A stretch of 64,000 bases of DNA from Segatella copri (GTDB lineage: Bacteria; Bacteroidota; Bacteroidia; Bacteroidales; Bacteroidaceae): assembly GCF_026015625.1 (NCBI RefSeq), contig NZ_JAPDVG010000001.1:1674001-1738000 (forward strand), given 5' to 3'. Position 1 is the stretch's first letter. Each line of letters starts with the position of its first letter. The translations under genes were made by a program, and so were the position numbers. Of the stretch, positions 61,821-64,000 are shown piece after piece. The notes under the pieces were generated by a model. The model did not search any database and was not told the DNA's origin. It worked only from the letters and a program-made list of their open reading frames with translations.

Positions 61821-62720
61821 ATGAAAACATTGATTGTGGTCTTAGGTCCTACCGGTGTAGGTAAAACGGAGCTTTGCCTTTCACTGGCAGAGCATCTCGC
61901 TATACCTATCATCAATGCCGACTCCCGCCAGATTTTCGCCGAACTCCCTATCGGAACCGCAGCCCCTACTGCCGAACAGCAGCAGCGGGTAAAGCATTAT
62001 TTCGTAGGAAACCACCACATCGAAGATTATTACAGCGCTGCCCAATACGAGGCTGATGTGATGAATCTCCTGCAGGAAGACATCTTCAAAAATCATGATG
62101 TGGCGCTGCTTACAGGCGGCAGCATGATGTATATCGATGCTGTATGCAAGGGAATCGACGACATCCCTACAGTTCGTGACGACATCCGCACTTGGATGAA
62201 ACAGCGCCTGAAAGAAGAAGGCTTGGAAGCGCTGGTAGAAGAACTTCACAAGATGGACCCGGAGCATTGGGCGATAGTAGACAGGAAGAATCCTCGCCGC
62301 GTGGTGCATGCCCTGGAAATCTGCCACCAGACTGGCAAGACTTATACTTCTTTCCGCACAGCCGAAAAGAAGCAGCGCCCTTTCCGCATCATCAAGATAG
62401 GTCTGAACCGCGACAGAACTGAACTCTACGACCGCATCAACCAGCGTGTACTGATGATGATGGACGAAGGTCTGGAGGCAGAAGCACGCAGCGTATACCC
62501 ACAGAAGGGACTCACCTCGTTGAGAACCGTAGGCTACAAAGAAATGTTCTCCTACTTTGACGGCGAAATAGACCGCGATGAAGCTATCAGACAAATCCAA
62601 TCGCACAGCCGTGAATACATGCGCAAGCAGCTTACCTGGTTTAAGCGGGATGCAGAAATTCACTGGTATCATCCCGACCAGCAGGATGAAATCATCCGAT
62701 TTATTGATGAAGAGATATAA
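61821..62720 (+). CDS. miaA: tRNA dimethylallyltransferase
   Basis: This 299-residue enzyme adds a dimethylallyl group to A37 of tRNAs reading codons beginning with U. The P-loop is [33 protein letters not shown]-like [11 protein letters not shown] and [16 protein letters not shown] follow. [12 protein letters not shown] and [16 protein letters not shown] complete the family set. The length is normal. It begins shortly after the lpx terminator and ends at a bidirectional terminator shared with the convergent ABC-transporter genes. Confidence 0.96.
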   Translation: MKTLIVVLGPTGVGKTELCLSLAEHLAIPIINADSRQIFAELPIGTAAPTAEQQQRVKHYFVGNHHIEDYYSAAQYEADVMNLLQEDIFKNHDVALLTGGSMMYIDAVCKGIDDIPTVRDDIRTWMKQRLKEEGLEALVEELHKMDPEHWAIVDRKNPRRVVHALEICHQTGKTYTSFRTAEKKQRPFRIIKIGLNRDRTELYDRINQRVLMMMDEGLEAEARSVYPQKGLTSLRTVGYKEMFSYFDGEIDRDEAIRQIQSHSREYMRKQLTWFKRDAEIHWYHPDQQDEIIRFIDEEI

Positions 62721-62724
62721 ACGT

Positions 62725-62768
62725 AAATCGCCCGATAGCATCAAAGAATATGCTATCGGGCGATTTTC
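62725..62768. terminator. Bidirectional terminator between miaA and ABC genes
   Basis: A 17-bp perfect stem (AAATCGCCCGATAGCAT with its reverse complement at 62750-62766) has T on one side and A on the other. Confidence 0.93.
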
Positions 62769-62781
62769 ATATCATAAATTC

Positions 62782-63462
62782 CTACATCTCTACCTGATTC
62801 ACAATCTCACCATCAAACATATTGATGATTCTATCGGCATAATTGGCATCGTGCAGCGAGTGGGTTACCATTACGATGGTGGTGCCTTCCTTATGCAACT
62901 CAGAAAGCAGTTCCATCACCTCCTTGCCGTTCTTGGAATCCAAATTTCCCGTAGGCTCGTCGGCAAGAATCAGCTTAGGATGCGGCAGGATGGCACGGGC
63001 GATGGCGGTGCGCTGCTGCTGACCGCCCGAAAGCTGCGATGGGAAATGCTTGGCACGATGGGATATCGCCACGCGCTCCATCACATCCTCGGCACGCTTA
63101 CGACGCTCCTTGCCCGATACACCCATATACAAGAGCGGCAACTCGATGTTCTCCACCACATCCAACTCATCTATCAGGTTGAAACTCTGGAACACAAAAC
63201 CTATCATACCCCTTCTTATCAGGGTACGCTCGCTCTCCTTCAGCGTGCTCACATCCTTGCCGTCGAGCAGATAGCTGCCGCTTGTAGGATTATTCAGCAA
63301 ACCTATTATATTAAGTAATGTGGATTTGCCACATCCCGAAGGTCCCATGATGGCAACAAATTCGCCTTCCTTCACCTCCAGACTGATATTACGCAAAGCC
63401 CAGGTCTCCACTTCCTCTGTCTGAAATACTTTCTTGATATTATCTAATTGAATCATAATCAT
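62782..63462 (-). CDS. ABC transporter ATP-binding protein (MacB/LolD type)
   Basis: This is a 226-residue ATPase of the MacB/LolD/FtsE class. Walker A is GPSGCGKST, the signature is LSGGQQQRTAIARAI, Walker B is LILADEPTGNLD, and the switch His is in VMVTHSLHDA. This class pairs with FtsX-like permeases that act as mechanotransmitters, moving lipoproteins, peptides or drugs across the envelope. The permease is the next gene upstream (63514). Which substrate is moved cannot be told from these two partial views. Confidence 0.93.
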   Translation of the reverse strand: MIMIQLDNIKKVFQTEEVETWALRNISLEVKEGEFVAIMGPSGCGKSTLLNIIGLLNNPTSGSYLLDGKDVSTLKESERTLIRRGMIGFVFQSFNLIDELDVVENIELPLLYMGVSGKERRKRAEDVMERVAISHRAKHFPSQLSGGQQQRTAIARAILPHPKLILADEPTGNLDSKNGKEVMELLSELHKEGTTIVMVTHSLHDANYADRIINMFDGEIVNQVEM

Positions 63463-63513
63463 TATCTTTTCTTTAAATTCATATTATATTTTTATACTTT
63501 CAAATTACACATT

Positions 63514-63999
63514 TTATTCCTTAGCCAGAATCTCCGAAGGATCCACCTTCATGATTTTACGTACCTGACAGGCGATGATAGCTGCAATGAAGCCAATGAC
63601 TATCACAACACTCAAACTAATAGGGAAGGCAGGATTGATTTCTACCATTTCGAACATCTGACCCAAAACGATATGGAACAGCAACATGGCTACCACCGCA
63701 AACACCATGGCGATGAGCGTAATCACCAGATAGGTTCTTCCGAAGAGTTTGGTAATATCCTTTGTCAGGGCCCCATTCACCTTGCGGATAGCCACTTCCT
63801 TCTTGCGGGTCTGCGTATCCAGCATCACCGTACTGAAGATGCTTATCAGACAGATAGCCAGACTCACGATAGCCAGGATCCACGCAATATTTTGCAGTAT
63901 TTCCATTGCTAACATTTCCATCGCCATATAGTCACGAAGATTGGATGACATCGGTTTTACCACAGCAGGCTCCAATTTCTGTATCATTCTATCTACGGC
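63514..63999 (-). CDS. FtsX-like ABC permease, C-terminal part (runs off right edge)
   Basis: The frame is open to the right edge of the window, so only the last 161 or so residues are seen. Three membrane helices are visible: EILQNIAWILAIVSLAICLI, then FGRTYLVITLIAMVFAVVAM and FPISLSVVIVIGFIAAIIA. Between them lies a loop with KKEVAIRKVNGALTKDI, the typical MacB/FtsX permease segment (xEIGIRKALGA in others). It ends VDPSEILAKE, a common FtsX-like ending. It is followed by its ATPase gene after about 50 bases. Confidence 0.88.
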   Translation of the reverse strand, partial: AVDRMIQKLEPAVVKPMSSNLRDYMAMEMLAMEILQNIAWILAIVSLAICLISIFSTVMLDTQTRKKEVAIRKVNGALTKDITKLFGRTYLVITLIAMVFAVVAMLLFHIVLGQMFEMVEINPAFPISLSVVIVIGFIAAIIACQVRKIMKVDPSEILAKE

Positions 64000-64000
64000 A

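Overview
The window is chromosomal DNA of a Bacteroidota bacterium, most likely a Prevotella/Segatella-type organism. Evidence for this: many genes are preceded by the Bacteroidetes promoter pattern (TTTG, about 20 bases, TAnnTTTG) and have almost no Shine-Dalgarno sequence; lpxC is fused to fabZ; L31 is the B type; there is a propeller-type hybrid two-component regulator, an LptD-like barrel and many SPII lipoproteins; and one secreted protein ends in the YNLAGQKV...KNGKK tail common in Prevotella. Species assignment is inference. No IS element, phage, CRISPR array or rRNA was seen; there is one tRNA (Arg, CCG).

Layout. 1-11 kb: the end of a class A penicillin-binding protein, a PIF1-like helicase with a TPR tail, a minus-strand oadA-like / HD hydrolase / lptD unit, a lipoprotein, and an acidic protein of unknown function. 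11-24.5 kb: a nucleic-acid-themed region with secreted nucleases on both strands, uridine kinase, a glycosylase of the uracil-DNA glycosylase superfamily, a TonB-receptor-like barrel, three secreted proteins with OB-like or jelly-roll modules, rpmE2 with a structured leader, and two odd aromatic-rich lipoproteins. 24.7-28.7 kb: a hybrid two-component regulator that has lost its kinase domain. 29-46 kb: glutathione peroxidase, a TrpB-like enzyme, mfd, a GT2 mannosyltransferase-like protein, plsC, a phosphoesterase, a stand-alone MetH activation domain, pyrC, small membrane and envelope genes, divIC, dnaX and asnA. 46-58 kb: tRNA-Arg, pepT, an antiporter, a DUF5715-like protein, phoH, purC, menG/ubiE, aroE, purM, a GxxExxY gene, prfA and pyrF. 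58-64 kb: the lipid A block lpxD-lpxC/fabZ-lpxA, miaA, and a MacB-type ABC transporter running off the right edge.

The most unusual content is between genes. (1) A GxxExxY gene lies inside perfect 31-bp inverted repeats, each made of three 9-base units, wedged between purM and prfA. (2) Three intergenic stretches have promoters but no convincing gene and look like small-RNA loci (about 29.0, 31.8 and 44.6 kb). (3) Many spacers hold short tandem words, often followed by their inverted copies; some words recur word for word at distant loci, including a shared 20-mer ahead of purC and purM. (4) The regulator at 24.7 kb has Asn in place of the kinase His and no ATPase domain, so it cannot work by the textbook phosphorelay on its own.
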